A stretch of DNA of 6,958 bases from Candidatus Coliplasma caballi (lineage in GTDB: Bacteria > Bacillota > Clostridia > Oscillospirales > CAG-382). Where the stretch lies: assembly GCA_018065365.1 (NCBI GenBank), contig JAGHTH010000011.1, positions 1-6,958 of the forward strand, given 5' to 3'. The position numbers and the translations under genes were made by a program. Of the stretch, positions 5,559 through 6,958 are shown one piece after another (the stretch's first letter is position 1; the number at the start of each line of letters is the position of its first letter). The notes under the pieces were generated by a model, which saw only the letters and a list, made by a program, of their open reading frames with translations, searched no databases and was not told the DNA's origin.

Positions 5559-6236
5559 ATGAGATCTCTCGGAAACCGTCTGGATACCGTACTGTCCCTC
5601 GTCCGCGCCTACGGACCTTTTTCCCTGTTGTCCGACGTCGGATCGGACCACGCGTTCGTGGCGATCTCCGCCGTGCAAAGCGGACTTGCGGCTGCCGCCG
5701 TGGCTTCCGACGTTCGAGAAGGGCCGTTGGAACACGGCAGAGAGAACGCGAAGAAACTCGGTGTCAAGGTCGATTTCGTGCTGTCCGACGGATTGGACGC
5801 GCTTGGCGCGTACCGCTTTGACTGCGTGTGCATCTGCGGAATGGGCGGTGAACTGATTGCGGACATTCTGCGCCGCGCGGGCGAAAAGGCGTTCTGCCGT
5901 CTGCTTTTGCAGCCGATGACCGCGCAGGACGACCTGCGAAAATATCTTTGGGAAAACGGGTTTACGATCGAAAGCGAAACCTACGTTTCGGAGCGCGGCA
6001 AGCCGTACGCGGTGCTGTCCGTGATCCATACGGGAAAGGAAACACGGTATTCCTACGCCGATCTCTTTTTGGGGCAGTTCCGCCCTGCCGGCGAAGAATA
6101 CGCCCGCTACGCCGGGAAGGCGCTCTCGCAGGCGAAAAAGCGGCGGATCGGGCTGCTCTCCCGCGGCGAAGATCCCGCGTGCGAAGACGGGCTGATCGCC
6201 GAAGCGGAAGCCGCTTTGTCGGCTTACAGACAATGA
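5559..6236 (+). CDS. trmK: tRNA (adenine-22-N1)-methyltransferase TrmK
   Basis: TrmK (COG2384, formerly DUF633) methylates N1 of adenine 22 in the tRNA D-arm region using S-adenosylmethionine. The 225-residue protein is near the size of B. subtilis TrmK (about 237). Family landmarks are the N-terminal helix RLDTVLSLV (7-15), motif I LLSDVGSDHAFVAI (23-36), the acidic SAM-ribose position ASDVREGPL (49-57), SDGLDAL (76-82), CICGMGGELIADIL (91-104) and LLLQPM (115-120). In B. subtilis the last motif reads LILQPN; here Asn is replaced by Met. The C-terminal part from about 165 is a charged helical region expected to form the coiled coil. AAAGGA (5548-5553) lies 5 nt before the ATG. The gene follows the small membrane ORF, converges with the YcxB-like gene and overlaps it by 13 bp. 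Its terminator lies just after the stop. Confidence 0.93.
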   Translation: MRSLGNRLDTVLSLVRAYGPFSLLSDVGSDHAFVAISAVQSGLAAAAVASDVREGPLEHGRENAKKLGVKVDFVLSDGLDALGAYRFDCVCICGMGGELIADILRRAGEKAFCRLLLQPMTAQDDLRKYLWENGFTIESETYVSERGKPYAVLSVIHTGKETRYSYADLFLGQFRPAGEEYARYAGKALSQAKKRRIGLLSRGEDPACEDGLIAEAEAALSAYRQ

Positions 6237-6775
6237 ACGAACGATTTTCCGAGACGCTCTTTCAGGAGCGTCTTTAATTTTCCTTCACTGTCAAACGTCA
6301 TATTCCGTTTGGGAACGATGACGGCGAAGCGCTTTTCGGGATAGAAATAGAAGAAGTTCGCGGTCTCGAACACACGCCAGAATTCTTCGTAATGGTAGCG
6401 CTGCTCGGTGTCCTCGTATTTGTGAGCGTTGTGTTCGGGGTCGTATTTTACGGTGTAGATCAGTCCGTTGTTCCCGAACTCGACCGCGTGCGTCGCGTAC
6501 ATGAACTCTTTCTTTTTGAGGCAGGTGTTCTTCACGTGCTTGCGCAGAAGATACTGGAACATAAAATAGCAAAGGAAACCGGAGCCGGAAACGATGATCA
6601 GCGCAGTGCTGTGCGAAATGATGCCGGAAAGCAGGATCCACGCCAGCACGAAAAAGATCGCCATATCGATCAAGATGCGGACGATGCGCGACCACTTCCC
6701 TTTGAAAATATGGAACTTCATATATTCTCTGTAATCGGAAAGGACGATCTTCCCCTCCGCGTATAAAAATTTCAT
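6224..6775 (-). CDS. YcxB-like two-helix membrane protein
   Basis: A 183-residue protein of unknown role that matches the YcxB-like architecture. Two adjacent membrane helices (about 31-51 and 56-77) carry no signal peptide and are followed by a basic loop and a cytoplasmic domain. In that domain YHYEEFWRVFETANFFYFYPEKRFAVIVPKR (127-157, of which key points are the aromatic-rich FFYFY at 141-145 and the closing VPKR) is the typical YcxB C-terminal pattern. The start has GGAGAAG (6782-6788) 6 nt upstream and a well-placed promoter at 6807-6835, so it is a single-gene unit. Its last codons overlap the end of trmK on the other strand, and the trmK terminator hairpin lies within codons of its KTLLKERLGK tail. 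Function cannot be inferred from the neighbours. Confidence 0.85.
   Translation of the reverse strand: MKFLYAEGKIVLSDYREYMKFHIFKGKWSRIVRILIDMAIFFVLAWILLSGIISHSTALIIVSGSGFLCYFMFQYLLRKHVKNTCLKKKEFMYATHAVEFGNNGLIYTVKYDPEHNAHKYEDTEQRYHYEEFWRVFETANFFYFYPEKRFAVIVPKRNMTFDSEGKLKTLLKERLGKSFVHCL
6252..6281 (+). terminator. Intrinsic terminator of trmK, inside the convergent gene
   Basis: An 8-bp perfect stem, AGACGCTC (6252-6259) with GAGCGTCT (6266-6273), has a 6-nt loop and is followed by TTAATTTT on the plus strand. It starts 15 nt after the trmK stop. No T-run follows on the minus strand, so it should act in the trmK direction, although it lies within the last coding part of the YcxB-like gene. 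Confidence 0.8.
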
Positions 6776-6806
6776 CAGTTACTTCTCCGTTTCTTCGGTT
6801 TTGTTC

Positions 6807-6835
6807 AGTATAACAGATTTGATTCCAAAAATCAA
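6807..6835 (-). promoter_or_regulatory. Promoter of the YcxB-like gene
   Basis: On the minus strand, TTGATT (6830-6835) and TATACT (6807-6812) are 17 nt apart. The -10 box is preceded by TGT, giving an extended TGnTATACT element. It lies about 30 nt before the start codon at 6775, so the leader is short. Confidence 0.82.
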
Positions 6836-6842
6836 CCTTTTT

Positions 6843-6865
6843 TCCGCACGCAAGCGGATTTTTTT
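6843..6865 (+). terminator. Short hairpin with T-run between divergent promoters
   Basis: TCCGC (6843-6847) pairs with GCGGA (6854-6858) around a 6-nt loop, followed by seven T residues on the plus strand. It has the shape of a small intrinsic terminator. There is no plus-strand gene ending nearby, so it may insulate the promoter at 6869-6897 from antisense or read-through transcription. It is also bracketed by AACCT/AGGTT arms (6834-6838, 6866-6870) that touch both -35 boxes. The stem is short and the call is tentative. Confidence 0.4.
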
Positions 6866-6868
6866 AGG

Positions 6869-6897
6869 TTGACAAAGGCGCTTTTTTCCGTTATAAT
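6869..6897 (+). promoter_or_regulatory. Perfect sigma-A promoter of the right-edge gene
   Basis: TTGACA (6869-6874) and TATAAT (6892-6897) are 17 nt apart, a full match to the housekeeping consensus. The gene start at 6928 is only about 24 nt after the expected transcription start, so the leader is very short. Confidence 0.93.
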
Positions 6898-6927
6898 AAA
6901 AAAAGAGCAGGAAAGGAGGGGTGCGCG

Positions 6928-6958
6928 TTGGCGGAAGCACAAAAAAAGAAGGTCGCGG
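6928..6958 (+). CDS. Start of an unidentified gene, cut by the window edge
   Basis: Only the start codon and nine further codons are present (TTG start, reading MAEAQKKKVA). The TTG is chosen because AGGAGG (6914-6919) lies 8 nt upstream; the GTG at 6921 is too close to that motif and in another frame. The lysine-rich start suggests a cytoplasmic or nucleic-acid-associated protein, but it is far too short to name. The perfect promoter and strong ribosome site point to substantial expression. Confidence 0.7.
   Translation, partial: MAEAQKKKVA

Noticed and set aside
1..6958. Search for mobile elements, CRISPR arrays, toxin-antitoxin or defence genes, tRNA and rRNA
   Set aside because: No direct repeat array, transposase-like frame, terminal inverted repeats or structured RNA gene was visible by eye. 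All long intervals are filled by housekeeping genes, and no gene-free stretch exceeds about 215 bases.

Overview
The window looks like chromosomal housekeeping DNA from a moderately GC-rich, low-copy Firmicutes (Clostridia-like) genome. The clues are strong AGGAGG-type ribosome binding sites, two perfect consensus sigma-A promoters (TTGACA-17-TATAAT), GTG and TTG starts, a four-cysteine L32 protein, the PlsY acyltransferase, TrmK, and a PDZ/radical-SAM/DUF512 protein next to der. I see no insertion sequence, CRISPR array, tRNA, rRNA or phage gene. No species can be named from this alone.

Left part (1-5190, minus strand, so read right to left): a perfect promoter at 5162-5190 drives yceD (DUF177) and rpmF (ribosomal protein L32). 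An intrinsic terminator at 4351-4391 follows. Beyond it lies a tight run of four genes: a DUF512 radical SAM protein, der (ribosome-assembly GTPase), plsY (first acylation of glycerol-3-phosphate) and rarA (replication-fork AAA+ ATPase, cut by the window edge). Gaps are 1, 5 and 36 nt, so these four are probably co-transcribed. No clear promoter is visible between the terminator and the DUF512 gene, so read-through may feed them.

Middle (5191-6236, plus strand): a divergent AT-rich promoter region leads to an unrecognised 61-residue, cysteine-containing, single-membrane-segment protein. Its leader can fold over its own ribosome binding site. It is followed by trmK (tRNA adenine-22 N1-methyltransferase).

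Right part (6224-6958): trmK converges on, and overlaps by 13 bp, a minus-strand YcxB-like two-helix membrane protein gene. The trmK terminator hairpin lies inside the end of that gene's coding sequence. A second divergent promoter pair (6807-6835 minus, 6869-6897 plus) separates it from a plus-strand gene, of which only the TTG start and ten codons are in the window.

Taken together, translation dominates: L32, the DUF177 protein, Der and TrmK all concern ribosome or tRNA maturation, with membrane lipid synthesis and replication repair attached. The items most worth following up are the uncharacterised DUF512 radical SAM enzyme in this translation setting, the small cysteine-rich membrane ORF with its possible SD-masking leader, and the overlapping convergent gene pair with an embedded terminator. 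I do not see convincing evidence for a wholly new system.
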